Source: Cryptosporangium arvum DSM 44712
GTDB lineage: Bacteria > Actinomycetota > Actinomycetes > Mycobacteriales > Cryptosporangiaceae
Reading direction: 5' to 3'
NCBI RefSeq assembly: GCF_000585375.1
Contig: NZ_KK073874.1
Span: forward strand, 8,219,913 to 8,283,912
Length of the DNA stretch: 64,000 nt
Under the pieces are notes generated by a model that saw only the letters and a list, made by a program, of their open reading frames with translations, was not told the DNA's origin and did not search any database. This document shows positions 32,116 through 40,740 of this stretch, piece after piece. A program made the position numbers and the translations under genes. Numbering within the stretch: position 1 is the first letter of the stretch; each line of letters opens with the position of its first letter.

Positions 32116-33548
32116 GCAGGTCCGGCCGCCGGGAACCGGGCCGGCTGGCCCGATGGTGGCACCGGCGTTCCCTGCGGACCAGGATGACGCTGATCGCGGC
32201 CACGGCCATCGCGGTCAGCGTGTTCGTGGCCTTCCAGGTAGCCAGCGAGCTGATGGGCGGAAAGCTGGAGGATACGACCAAGAAGGCCTTGCGCGCCGAC
32301 GCACGCGTCCTGGTGACCAACGCGGAACGCGCCGATGCGGCCGAGCTCGCGCTACCGCCGTATCCCGGGTCCGGTCGGCTGGTGCGGGTCATCCGGCCCG
32401 ACGGCTCGACCCGGACGCCGGTCGGCCAACCCGCGCTGCCCCACGTCAGCGAGCAGGCCGAACGCGTGGCGCGGGGCGCGTCGGGCGAGCTGATGGAGTC
32501 GAGCGACGGCGACGAGGACGCCTATCTCATCTACACGCTGCGAGCGGGCGACGGCGCGATCCAGGTCGCCGACGTCGCCGACGACAGCCCGATCAACCAG
32601 TTCGGGTTCGGCATGCTGCTGATCGGGTTGCTCTGCGTGGCCGGCGGCGCCCTGGTCGGGCGGGCCGTGGCGCGGACCGGGCTGGCACCGATCGATCGGC
32701 TGACCGCCGCGGCGGTGCGGGTCGCGCGCACCCGGGATCTCGACGCCGACATCCCGGACGAGGGCGGTGGGGAGATCCGGCGGCTCAGCCAGTCGATAAA
32801 CGACATGCTCGCCGCGCTCCGGGATTCCCGGCAGGCCCAGCGGCTTCTCGCCGAGGACGCCGCCCACGAGCTCAAGACCCCGCTCACCAGCCTGCGCCTC
32901 AACGTCGAGCTGCTGATCCGGCTCGATCGGCGCGGCGCGCTGGAGAGCGCGCTGCCGGCCGGGAGCCGGACGCGGCTGCTCAACGATCTCGGCGTCCAAG
33001 TGGCCGAACTGAGCACCCTGGCCGCAGAGCTGACCGACCTGGCGCGCGGTGACGTCAGCGACGAGAGCACCGAATTGCTCGACCTCGCCGACGTGGTGGT
33101 GGCCGCAGTGATCCGGGCGCGTTCCCGCGTGCCCGACGTCGAGGTCACGCTCGAGGTGACGTCCGTGTGGGTGAGCGGCCGTCCGGCCGCGCTCCGACGG
33201 GCGGTGCTCAACCTCATCGACAACGCCGCCAAGTGGTCTCCCGCGGACCAGCCGGTCCACGTCCGGCTGCGGGCCGAAGGTACGTCGGGGGTGATCGAGG
33301 TCGACGACGCCGGGCCGGGCATCGCCGCCGTCGACGTACCGCGGGTGTTCGACCGGTTCTACCGGGCCGACAGCGCCCGGGCGTTGCCGGGATCGGGGCT
33401 GGGCCTGTCGATCGTGAAGCGGGTCGTCGACGCCCACGGCGGCCGGGCCACCGTCGCCCGCTCCGCCCGCGGTGGAGCGCTGCTCCGGGTCGACCTTCCC
33501 GCAGCAGCCCCGCCCGACCCGTTCGCGGAGCTCGTGGCCGCGCGCTGA
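32112..33548 (+). CDS. Membrane sensor histidine kinase (MprB-like)
   Basis: A 478-residue sensor. TM1 is at about 25-45, an extracytoplasmic domain spans 46-162, TM2 165-187, HAMP about 187-240. The phospho-acceptor His252 is in [17 protein letters not shown]. The ATP-binding domain has [11 protein letters not shown] (N-box), VDDAGPGI (G1), FDRFYRAD (F-box) and [10 protein letters not shown] (G2). It is cotranscribed with the regulator (overlap at 32112-32115). The following MMPL exporter is convergent and shares a promoter motif, so envelope-damage sensing with exporter control, as in MprAB-type systems, is a reasonable inference. Confidence 0.93.
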   Translation: MSRSGRREPGRLARWWHRRSLRTRMTLIAATAIAVSVFVAFQVASELMGGKLEDTTKKALRADARVLVTNAERADAAELALPPYPGSGRLVRVIRPDGSTRTPVGQPALPHVSEQAERVARGASGELMESSDGDEDAYLIYTLRAGDGAIQVADVADDSPINQFGFGMLLIGLLCVAGGALVGRAVARTGLAPIDRLTAAAVRVARTRDLDADIPDEGGGEIRRLSQSINDMLAALRDSRQAQRLLAEDAAHELKTPLTSLRLNVELLIRLDRRGALESALPAGSRTRLLNDLGVQVAELSTLAAELTDLARGDVSDESTELLDLADVVVAAVIRARSRVPDVEVTLEVTSVWVSGRPAALRRAVLNLIDNAAKWSPADQPVHVRLRAEGTSGVIEVDDAGPGIAAVDVPRVFDRFYRADSARALPGSGLGLSIVKRVVDAHGGRATVARSARGGALLRVDLPAAAPPDPFAELVAAR

Positions 33549-33561
33549 AACGCCCGACGGC

Positions 33562-33588
33562 GCGGACGAGAGCCGGTATCTCGTCCGC
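33562..33588. terminator. Bidirectional terminator (perfect 10-bp stem)
   Basis: GCGGACGAGA and TCTCGTCCGC pair perfectly around a 7-base loop. It sits in the 50-bp gap between the convergent kinase (ends 33548) and MMPL gene (ends 33599). Confidence 0.85.
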
Positions 33589-33598
33589 ACCGCCGCGC

Positions 33599-35746
33599 TC
33601 ACCGTTGCAGTGCGGGCTGCTTCTCGTCGGCGAGCGACGTCCCGCCGTCCCGCCGTCCCGCCGGTCGCGACAGCCGGCTCGGCCACCACATCCGCCGGCC
33701 GATCAGCAGGGTCAGGGCGGGCACCAGGACCGACCGCACCAGCAGGGCGTCGAGCAGCACACCGAAGGCAACCAGGAACCCGACCTCGACCAGCATCACC
33801 AGCGGAAGCGTGACGAGGACCGCGAACGTGGCCGCCAGGACGAGGCCGGCCGAGGTGATGACACCACCGGTGGCGGAGAGAGCTTTGAGCATTCCTTCCC
33901 TGGTGCCCAGACGCACGGTCTCCTCCCGGGCCCGGCCGGCCAGGAAGATGTTGTAGTCGACGCCGAGCGCCACCAGGAACAGGAAGGCCAGCAGCGGCAC
34001 CGCGTAGTCGATGCCCTTGAACCCGAGGATCGTCTCGAAGACGAACACGCTCCCGCCGAAGGCCGCCGCGAACGAGACGATCACGGTCGCCATCAGCACC
34101 AGTGGGGCCACGACCGCACGGAGCAGCAACCCGAGGACGATCAGGACGACGGCGAGTACCAGCGGGATCACCAGCTTCTCGTCGCGGCTGGTCGTCACCG
34201 CCGTGTCGAGGTGCTCCGCGCTCGGCCCGCCGACGATCGCCTCCGCGCCGTTCACCGCGTGCACGGCGGTACGCACCCGCTCGATCGTGTCGTACTCGGC
34301 CGCGGTGTCCGGCGCGTCCTTCGGGAACACGGAGACGTCGGCCCAGCCGTCGCTGGTCTGACCCGGGATGACCATGGCCACACCGGGGGTGCCCGTGACG
34401 ACGTCGAGTACCCGCTGCTGCTGGGCCGGCCGCGTGAAGATCGTCATCGGCTGGCCGCCGAGCTCCGGGAAGTGCTGGCGGAGAACGGTGAAACCGGTGA
34501 CCGACTCCGGCGCGGACAGGAACTGGTCCTGCTGGCGCAGGGCGCTGGTGTTGCCGGTCAGACCGACGGCGAGCACGGCGAGGATTCCGAGCGAGCCGAG
34601 CGTCGCCACCCATCGGCGGCGGCTGATCGCGGCGCCGAACCGTCCCCACAGCCCCGGCTTCTCCGTCACGGCCGCGCTGAAGCGCGGGACGGCCGGCCAG
34701 AAGATCCGCCGGCCGAGCACCACGAGCAGGGCCGGGAACAGCGTCAGCATGGCGACGAGCGCGCACAGGATCCCGGCCGCACCGATCGGGCCCAGCCCGC
34801 TGGTGCTGTTCAGGTCCGCGGCGAGCAGGCAGAGCAGGCCGGCGACCACGGTGGCCGCGGACGCGACGATGGCCGGCGCCGTGCCGCGCAGCGCGTGGAC
34901 CATCGCGACCCGGACGTTCTCGTGGTGGTGCAGGGTCTCCCGGTAGCGGGCGATGAGCAACAGCGCGTAGTCGGTGCCGACGCCGAACACCAGGATCGTC
35001 AGCAGCGCCGAGTTCTGGTCGTTGATCACGATGCCGAAAACCTTGACGAGCAGGTAGACGCTCGCCATCGCGGTCAGTGCGGCCGCGCCCACGGCCACGA
35101 GCGGGACGAACCACAACACCGGGCTGCGGTAGGTGAGGATGAGCAGGAGCGTGACGACGATGACGGTGGTGAGGAGGACCTGCACGTCGATGCCGTCGAA
35201 GACGGACTCCAGGTCGCCGTCGATCGCCGCCGGGCCGGTCACGTCGAGTTCCAGGCCGGCGGGGCGGTCCTTCGCGGCGTCACGCAGCGGGCCGACGAGG
35301 GTCTCCGGCGCGCCGTAGGACTTGCTCAGCTCGAGGGTGAACATCATTGCCCTACCGTCGGAGGAGAGCCTCGTCGGTGGGCCGTCCTCCCCGTCGGCCG
35401 GTGCCGCCGCCGCCTTCGGCGGGAACCGCTCGGCCAGAGTGTCGTACTGACGCCGGACGGCCGCTCGGTCGGTGTCGGTCAGGCCGCCGGCGCGGTGGTA
35501 GACGAACACGAAAGTGTTCTCCTCGCCACCGGGGCGACCGTCCTCCAGTACCGCGACCTTCGTGGACTCCGCGCCGGCCGGCAGGGTGTCGACGGCGCGG
35601 TCGGTGGTGACCGAGCTCAACTTCGCGCTGAGCGGCACCATGACCACCGCCAGCACCACCCACAAGCCGATCACCAACCACGGCACCCATCGACCGGCCA
35701 GCCGACCGGTCGGCGCTTCTCCGGGCGGCGCTGCGTTGACTGCCAT
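33599..35746 (-). CDS. MMPL-family RND exporter
   Basis: A 715-residue RND-type protein with two MMPL repeats of about six helices each: TM1 near residue 22-40, a large loop (about 45-185), TMs 2-6 with GVGTDYALLLIARYRETLHH (the Asp/Tyr relay), a second loop, and TMs 7-12 with FLVALGVDYNIFLAGRAREE. Members export lipids, peptides or siderophores using proton motive force. ATG 35746 has GGGAGG 5 bases upstream. It is monocistronic, converges on the two-component operon and carries the shared motif about 50 bases upstream, so it is a likely target of that system. Confidence 0.93.
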   Translation of the reverse strand: MAVNAAPPGEAPTGRLAGRWVPWLVIGLWVVLAVVMVPLSAKLSSVTTDRAVDTLPAGAESTKVAVLEDGRPGGEENTFVFVYHRAGGLTDTDRAAVRRQYDTLAERFPPKAAAAPADGEDGPPTRLSSDGRAMMFTLELSKSYGAPETLVGPLRDAAKDRPAGLELDVTGPAAIDGDLESVFDGIDVQVLLTTVIVVTLLLILTYRSPVLWFVPLVAVGAAALTAMASVYLLVKVFGIVINDQNSALLTILVFGVGTDYALLLIARYRETLHHHENVRVAMVHALRGTAPAIVASAATVVAGLLCLLAADLNSTSGLGPIGAAGILCALVAMLTLFPALLVVLGRRIFWPAVPRFSAAVTEKPGLWGRFGAAISRRRWVATLGSLGILAVLAVGLTGNTSALRQQDQFLSAPESVTGFTVLRQHFPELGGQPMTIFTRPAQQQRVLDVVTGTPGVAMVIPGQTSDGWADVSVFPKDAPDTAAEYDTIERVRTAVHAVNGAEAIVGGPSAEHLDTAVTTSRDEKLVIPLVLAVVLIVLGLLLRAVVAPLVLMATVIVSFAAAFGGSVFVFETILGFKGIDYAVPLLAFLFLVALGVDYNIFLAGRAREETVRLGTREGMLKALSATGGVITSAGLVLAATFAVLVTLPLVMLVEVGFLVAFGVLLDALLVRSVLVPALTLLIGRRMWWPSRLSRPAGRRDGGTSLADEKQPALQR

Positions 35747-35796
35747 TCACTTGCCTCCCACAGACGAACTGCATCGCTTGCGTGACGCCGACTTGG

Positions 35797-35824
35797 TACC
35801 GAGCGAATCTGAGACGACCGTTAA
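35797..35824 (-). promoter_or_regulatory. Shared promoter motif copy B (MMPL gene)
   Basis: A 28-base element starting TACCGAGCGAATCTGAGACG on the plus strand. It matches the 37939 copy at 25 of 28 positions. Read on the coding strand of the exporter gene it is TTAA-N6-GTCTCAGATTCGCTCGG, with a CTCAG/CTCGG direct repeat about 10 bp apart, the spacing expected for an OmpR-type dimer. Confidence 0.6.
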
Positions 35825-35941
35825 TGCGGTGCTCAGGCGAGTCGGCCGAGCTGCGAGCAGCACCGCGGTACCACCTGACCGCTGGGAATGACGACCGCGG
35901 TAGGACGAAATCGGGCGGAAGCGCCCCTAGCGTTTCCGGCC

Positions 35942-37156
35942 ATGAGGAAACCTGACAGTCCGCTGTGGAAGTTCGGAGCGGCGAGCATGGCGCTGGCGGC
36001 GGTGTGCACCGTCGCCTCCGCCTGCGGGTCGGACACCGGCAAGCGCACCGCACCCGCCGCGTCCGGCACGCACAGCGCACACGGTGCGCACGCGGCCGTG
36101 TCGCCGGCTCCGTCGAAGCCGCTGCGCCCCGGCGAGCGGTTCGTCGACCTGACGATGGCCGAGGCCTACACGCCCGCGCCGCCGGCGGGAGGCACCGACG
36201 AGTACCGGTGCCAGGTCATCGATCCGGGCCTGACCAAGGCGGCGTTCCTGACCGGGACGCAGTTCACACCGGAGAACGTCGCGATCGCGCACCACGCGAT
36301 CGTGTACTCGGTGCCGCCGGACGGTGCGGCCGCGGTGCGTGAGCATGACGCCCAGAGCCCCGGCCTCGGCTGGCAGTGTTTCGGCGGCACCGGCGTGAAG
36401 GGTGCCGAAGTCGAAGAGGGCGACGCCGCGTGGGTGGACACCTGGGCGCCGGGCTCCACGGAGACGCTGCTCGACGAGGACGCCGGCTACAAGCTGGAGC
36501 CGGGTGGCCTGCTCGTACTGCAGATCCACTACAACCTGCTCGCGACCGAGGGCAAGCCGGCCGGGTCGGATCGCTCGGCGGTACGGCTGCGGCTGACCGA
36601 CGGCACGCCGAAGACCCGGGAACTCGTCACGTTGTCGCTCGACGCGCCGACCGACCTGCCCTGCGCTCCGGGCGAGTCGGGTCCGCTCTGTGACCGGGCG
36701 GCCTCGATCGCCGACGTGACGAAGAGGTTCGGGGCCGACGTCGGCGAAATGGCGGACCGTCAGGTGGAGGAGTGCGGCCAGAGCGCACCGAAGCCCGGCA
36801 ACACCCAGACCTGCGACCACGAGGTGGAGGAGCCGATGACGCTGTTCGCCGGTTTCGGCCACATGCACATGCTCGGGCGGTCGCTGAAGGTCGAACTCAA
36901 CCCGGGCACGCCGAAAGCCGAAGTCCTGCTGGACGTGCCGCAGTTCGACTTCGACAACCAGCGGCTGGTGGCGCTGCCGTCGCCGGTGGAGATCGGTCCG
37001 GGAGACACGCTGCGGACGACCTGCACGCACGACGCGGGGCTGCGCGAAAAGCTGCCGCAGCTGAGCAAATTGCCACCGCGTTACGTGGTCTGGGGCGACG
37101 GCACCAGCGACGAGATGTGCATCGGCATCATGACGGTCTCCACCCGCAAGTCCTGA
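35942..37156 (+). CDS. Copper type II monooxygenase-like (PHM/DBH fold) lipoprotein
   Basis: A 404-residue exported protein: basic N-terminus, hydrophobic core, and lipobox ASAC with Cys28. The rest follows the peptidylglycine/dopamine monooxygenase double-jelly-roll. Candidate CuH ligands are His117-His118 (IAHHAIVYS) and His196 (LQIHYNL, or its neighbour in the first domain). The CuM site would be H307-x-H309 (GHMHMLG) with Met392 (SDEMCIGIM). Cys pairs could form the family's disulfides. Function as an O2/copper-dependent hydroxylase or a copper sink is inferred. ATG 35942 has no ribosome site, but TAGCGT about 8 bases upstream could be a -10 box of a leaderless message; ATG 35888 is the alternative start. 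Confidence 0.75.
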   Translation: MRKPDSPLWKFGAASMALAAVCTVASACGSDTGKRTAPAASGTHSAHGAHAAVSPAPSKPLRPGERFVDLTMAEAYTPAPPAGGTDEYRCQVIDPGLTKAAFLTGTQFTPENVAIAHHAIVYSVPPDGAAAVREHDAQSPGLGWQCFGGTGVKGAEVEEGDAAWVDTWAPGSTETLLDEDAGYKLEPGGLLVLQIHYNLLATEGKPAGSDRSAVRLRLTDGTPKTRELVTLSLDAPTDLPCAPGESGPLCDRAASIADVTKRFGADVGEMADRQVEECGQSAPKPGNTQTCDHEVEEPMTLFAGFGHMHMLGRSLKVELNPGTPKAEVLLDVPQFDFDNQRLVALPSPVEIGPGDTLRTTCTHDAGLREKLPQLSKLPPRYVVWGDGTSDEMCIGIMTVSTRKS

Positions 37157-37168
37157 CGAAGCGTTGAA

Positions 37169-37206
37169 CGTGGGTGAGCTCACCGAAGATGTCGAGCTCA
37201 CCCACG
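37169..37206. terminator. Bidirectional terminator (perfect 13-bp stem)
   Basis: CGTGGGTGAGCTC and GAGCTCACCCACG pair perfectly around a 12-base loop, between the convergent copper-protein gene (ends 37156) and the NarL-type gene. The right arm includes the stop region of the latter (37198). Confidence 0.85.
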
Positions 37207-37878
37207 GACGCGCTGGACCGGCCGGGTGAGCCGCAGATCGTAGGCGAGGATGACGGCCTGGATCCGGTCGCGCGCGCCGATCTTCGCGAAGACCCGTCCG
37301 ACGTGGGTCTTGACCGTCGACTCCGACAGCGTGAACCGTTGCGCGATCTCGCCGTTGGTGAGGCCGTGGCCGATGGCGACGAGGATCTCGCGTTCGCGGC
37401 CGGTCAGGGAGCACAGCCGGGGATCCTCACGCCCGGACCCGCTGAGGTCGTCGTCGAGTCGGTCACCGACCGCGTCGAGCAGCCGCCGGGTCAGCGCCGG
37501 TGCGATCACGGCGTCCCCGGCGGCGACGGCCCGGATGCCGGCGAGCAACTCCTCCGGGCGGATGTCCTTGAGCAGGAACCCGCTCGCACCGGCACGCAGC
37601 GCGGCGAACGCGTACCGGTCCGCGTCGAACGTCGTCAGCACGAGGATCCGCGAACGCCCACCGGCGGCGACGGCACGCCTGGTGGCCTCGATCCCGTCGA
37701 CGCCCGGCATGCGGATGTCCATCAGCACCACGTCGGGGCGCAGCTCGGCGATCCGCCGGACGGCCTCGGCGCCGTTCTCGGCCTCACCGACGACCTCGGT
37801 GTCGGGGGCGCTTTCCAGCAACATCCGAAACCCGAAGCGCTGCAGCGGTTGGGCGTCCACCACGAGCACGGAGATCAT
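37198..37878 (-). CDS. NarL/LuxR-family response regulator (orphan)
   Basis: A 226-residue regulator with a receiver domain (1-120; phospho-acceptor Asp54 in VLMDIRMPGVDG, LVLTTFD, Lys in FLLKD) and a LuxR helix-turn-helix (about 155-215: LTGREREILVAIGHGLTNGE, FTLSESTVKTHVGRVFAKIG). The acidic pair that binds Mg2+ is reduced: VVDAQ in place of VVDDQ. No histidine kinase adjoins. Its upstream region holds a near-identical copy of the motif in front of the MMPL exporter, suggesting that the OmpR-type system at 31420 controls it. Confidence 0.92.
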   Translation of the reverse strand: MISVLVVDAQPLQRFGFRMLLESAPDTEVVGEAENGAEAVRRIAELRPDVVLMDIRMPGVDGIEATRRAVAAGGRSRILVLTTFDADRYAFAALRAGASGFLLKDIRPEELLAGIRAVAAGDAVIAPALTRRLLDAVGDRLDDDLSGSGREDPRLCSLTGREREILVAIGHGLTNGEIAQRFTLSESTVKTHVGRVFAKIGARDRIQAVILAYDLRLTRPVQRVRG

Positions 37879-37938
37879 CGACGGCTGCCTTTCCGGGTCG
37901 CATGGACGGACCAGCCGCCGCCCGGTGCGGTGCTTTCC

Positions 37939-37966
37939 TACCGAGCGAACCTGAGACGACGATTAA
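37939..37966 (-). promoter_or_regulatory. Shared promoter motif copy A (NarL-type gene)
   Basis: A 28-base element starting TACCGAGCGAACCTGAGACG on the plus strand, about 60 bases before the regulator start. It differs from the exporter-gene copy at only three positions, although the surrounding sequences are unrelated. This marks a common regulator. Confidence 0.6.
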
Positions 37967-38095
37967 GACGCCTCTTCCGTTTCCATCGTCCGCTCCCGCC
38001 GTCCGAGGCCGGAGCCCTGGTCCGCCGCCAGTCCGAAACGCTGGGTCAGCGGCACCAGAGCTGGCCGGGCTCGGCGCCCCCGGGAACACGGGGAA

Positions 38096-40075
38096 CTACC
38101 AGACGCGCAACCGGGTGGTGCCGGAGCGCAGCGCGGTCAGCGGGCCGGCGGGGTACTCCCGCCCGCTCTCCTTGCGGACGCCGGTCACGTCGACGTCGAT
38201 CACCGCCGGGCTGCCGTCGCGCTCCTCGAAGTCGGCGTCGACGAAGCGCACCCGCTCCAGATCCCGCCCGGTGACCACCCCGACCCGAACGCCGTCGAAA
38301 CCCTCGGGCAGCTGGACCTGCAGGTAGACCTCGTCGCCCTCGTCCGAGAGCGCGACCGCGGCCGCCCCGTCGAGCACGGTGGCGTCCGGTTCGCGGTCGG
38401 ACGGGCGCGCCCCACCGGCGTAGACGTTGTCACGCGTGTAGACGGGCTGCTTGACGCCGGGGAAGCGCTCGTGTTCGCCGTGGTCGTTCGACTGCGCCTC
38501 GATCAGCTCGAGGTACTCGGCGAACGTCGTCGGGTGACCCTGGTAGATCTCCAGGCCGTGGCCGGGCGCGCCCCGGAACCTCGCTCCGGGGGCGTAGGCG
38601 CGGTCGACGTCGCCGCCGAGGAAGACGTTGCCGACGTAGCGGTCGTCCGCGCCGTAGATCTGCGCGTAGCCGGCGACCTCGGTGCTGTGCGGGACGTGGT
38701 AGGGGGTGGGGCGGTCCATCACCGGCCGCCACTGCAGGGTGCCGCAGAACAGGTTGTTGACGAGCGCGCCGCCCTGGCTGAACGACTCGAACGACACCGC
38801 GGAGGCGAGAACGTTGTGGTCGACCAGGTACGGCCCGTGGCTGACCTCGACGAACAGGTCCCGGTTGTTGTCGTAGAAGACGTTGCGCGAGACGCGGACG
38901 CCCTGGGCCTGCCAGTCCAGCCAGGTGCCGAGCGTGCAGTCGTGGATCCGGTTGTGCCGGATCACCACGTCGATCGGCGCGTGCAGTTTGATGCCGCCGA
39001 TCTCGTAGCCGTAGAACTCCCGCTTCACGGCGATGTTGTAGATGTGGTTGTCCTCGATCGTGGAGAACGCGCAGCCCAGGTGACCCACGATGCCGTTCTG
39101 GCCGCAGTCGTGGATCGTGTTGCGGCGGATCACGTGCGAGCCGATGTGCTCGGCGTCCCAGCCGATCTGCCGGGCGGAGAACACCGACTCCAGCTGGTAC
39201 TGGTAGCCGGGCTTGTCGTTGCGGGTCGTCGCGTAGTTGTGCCCGGTCGAGGCTTCCTTGCCGATCGAGATCGCCGAGCACTTGGCGTCGTGGATGTCGT
39301 TGTCCTCGATGATCCAGCCCTTGGCCCAGTTCGGGCCGATCAGCCCCGGCTGGTCGGCGGTGGGTGGGGTCCAGGGACACGCGGCCTGCGCGAGCTCGAA
39401 GCCACGCACCGTGATGTAGTTCAGGTGGTGCTCGGTCGGGTAGAAGACCGACCGCCGCACGTTGATCTCGACCAGCTCGACGCGCGGATCCACGCCCTGG
39501 AAGTTGGCCCAGATCGTCGTCGAGTCCGCGCCCACCTCGGCGTACCAGACGTGGCGCGTCTGCTCCGGGTCGCGCACCCGGTCGGGTAGCTCGGTCCACT
39601 GATCGAGCACCTCGGTGCGGCGCGGCGGGTCGGACACCTCGGCCAGTGTCAGCACCTCGTAGAAGCTCTTGCCGTTGAGGTAGACGTCGCCGAGGTGCTT
39701 GCGGGGGGCGTCCTTGGCGGCGTGGACGACCCAGTCGCCGTCGACCGGCTCGGCGAACGGGTTGAACGACCCGAAGAGCGTGTTGGGCACGTGCGCCCTC
39801 CAGACCGTGCCCTCGACCGGCTCCCACTCGGTCACCGGCTCCGAACCCTTGACGACCACGTGCTCACCCGGCGCGGCCTGGTAGGTGATCCGCCGCCGAT
39901 CACTCAGGCCACCTCGTCGCGGACGGACCCACTCCCGGTACACCCCCTCGTGAACGGTCACGGTGTCTCCGGCTCGCGCCAGCTCAGCCGCACGGTCGAT
40001 CGTCCGTAACGGCCGGTCGGGCGTCCCCTCCCAGGAGTCCGAACCCGTGGTCGCGACGTGGAGGGTAGATGACAT
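38096..40075 (-). CDS. GH120-type beta-xylosidase (right-handed beta-helix)
   Basis: A 659-residue protein whose whole length follows the GH120 family, for which the Thermoanaerobacterium XylC is the reference: VHEGVYREWVRPRRGGLSDR, GDVYLNGKSFYEV, YITVRGFELAQAACPWTPPT, GLIGPNWAKGWIIEDNDIHD and repeated beta-helix rungs. The likely nucleophile is Asp387 (TWLDWQAQG) and the acid/base Glu410 (LFVEVSHGPY), each offset by five from the positions I recall for XylC. No signal peptide, so it acts on imported xylo-oligosaccharides. GGGGAAAGG precedes ATG 40075. No transporter or regulator gene is adjacent. Confidence 0.85.
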   Translation of the reverse strand: MSSTLHVATTGSDSWEGTPDRPLRTIDRAAELARAGDTVTVHEGVYREWVRPRRGGLSDRRRITYQAAPGEHVVVKGSEPVTEWEPVEGTVWRAHVPNTLFGSFNPFAEPVDGDWVVHAAKDAPRKHLGDVYLNGKSFYEVLTLAEVSDPPRRTEVLDQWTELPDRVRDPEQTRHVWYAEVGADSTTIWANFQGVDPRVELVEINVRRSVFYPTEHHLNYITVRGFELAQAACPWTPPTADQPGLIGPNWAKGWIIEDNDIHDAKCSAISIGKEASTGHNYATTRNDKPGYQYQLESVFSARQIGWDAEHIGSHVIRRNTIHDCGQNGIVGHLGCAFSTIEDNHIYNIAVKREFYGYEIGGIKLHAPIDVVIRHNRIHDCTLGTWLDWQAQGVRVSRNVFYDNNRDLFVEVSHGPYLVDHNVLASAVSFESFSQGGALVNNLFCGTLQWRPVMDRPTPYHVPHSTEVAGYAQIYGADDRYVGNVFLGGDVDRAYAPGARFRGAPGHGLEIYQGHPTTFAEYLELIEAQSNDHGEHERFPGVKQPVYTRDNVYAGGARPSDREPDATVLDGAAAVALSDEGDEVYLQVQLPEGFDGVRVGVVTGRDLERVRFVDADFEERDGSPAVIDVDVTGVRKESGREYPAGPLTALRSGTTRLRVW

Positions 40076-40242
40076 ACCGGACCTTTCCCCAGCTTTCGAC
40101 GAGCGTGCGACTTACTTCGTTCAGGTTGCTATACATCCGTCACGGTCGCGTCCGGAGTCCGGTTCCGAGCCGTACGTGGACGAAAACTCTCACCTGGGTA
40201 CGGTTCAGGTGTTAGCCCAGACCGGTCGGAGGAGTACGGACG

Positions 40243-40575
40243 TTGAGTGAAGCCCGGATCGAGCTACGTGGGGGTCCGGCGAGTTACACCAGCCTCACCG
40301 TGTACCGCGACAACAACCACCAGCTGCCGCCCACGGTCGAGATGCTCGTCGCCGACGGGATCCTCGACTACAAGCTGACGAGCGCGGTCACCAGTCCGGA
40401 CGGCTACCCGATCTACCGGTGCCCCACGAACTGGCGGCTCGCCGTGCGCCCGGCCGGCCCCGTCGCGCCCACGCGTGCCCCGGCCGAGGAACCGGCGACA
40501 CCGGTCGACGAGGTCGACCCCCTGGACGCGCTGCTCGCCGCGCTCGACCAGGAAGACGCCGACCGCCGTCACTGA
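40243..40575 (+). CDS. Small hypothetical protein (possibly DUF5988-like)
   Basis: A 110-residue protein from TTG 40243, with GGAGG about 9 bases upstream. The N-terminal 70 residues form a compact beta-rich unit (IELRGGPASYTSLTVYRDNN, GYPIYRCPTNWRLAVRPAGP). An acidic tail follows (DEVDPLDALLAALDQEDADR), likely helical. The GGP opening and the Y-R/W-R strand pattern resemble DUF5988 proteins of actinomycete secondary metabolism, but this is not firm. Divergent from the GH120 gene. Confidence 0.55.
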   Translation: MSEARIELRGGPASYTSLTVYRDNNHQLPPTVEMLVADGILDYKLTSAVTSPDGYPIYRCPTNWRLAVRPAGPVAPTRAPAEEPATPVDEVDPLDALLAALDQEDADRRH

Positions 40576-40740
40576 AACGCGGCGGCCAGGACCGCCGAGC
40601 GATCGCCGGCTCCACGTCGAAGGCCGACGGCGCGGTTTCGAGCCGCCCACCGTGAGGCCATTCTCCAAAGACAGGCGGGCCGGAGTTGTTCCCGTGTCTA
40701 ATGTGGCTAGCTGTCTCGCTGATACGAACGGGGCAAGGCT

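Noticed and set aside
33167-35785. An 872-codon plus-strand frame opposite the MMPL exporter
   Set aside because: Antisense shadow: Gly/Arg/His/Asp/Glu repeats without hydrophobic or domain structure, whereas the minus strand encodes a complete MMPL protein.
35797-37966. The two motif copies as ends of a mobile element
   Set aside because: They lie on the same strand in direct orientation but in front of unrelated genes, with no transposase or target duplication. A shared regulatory site explains them better.
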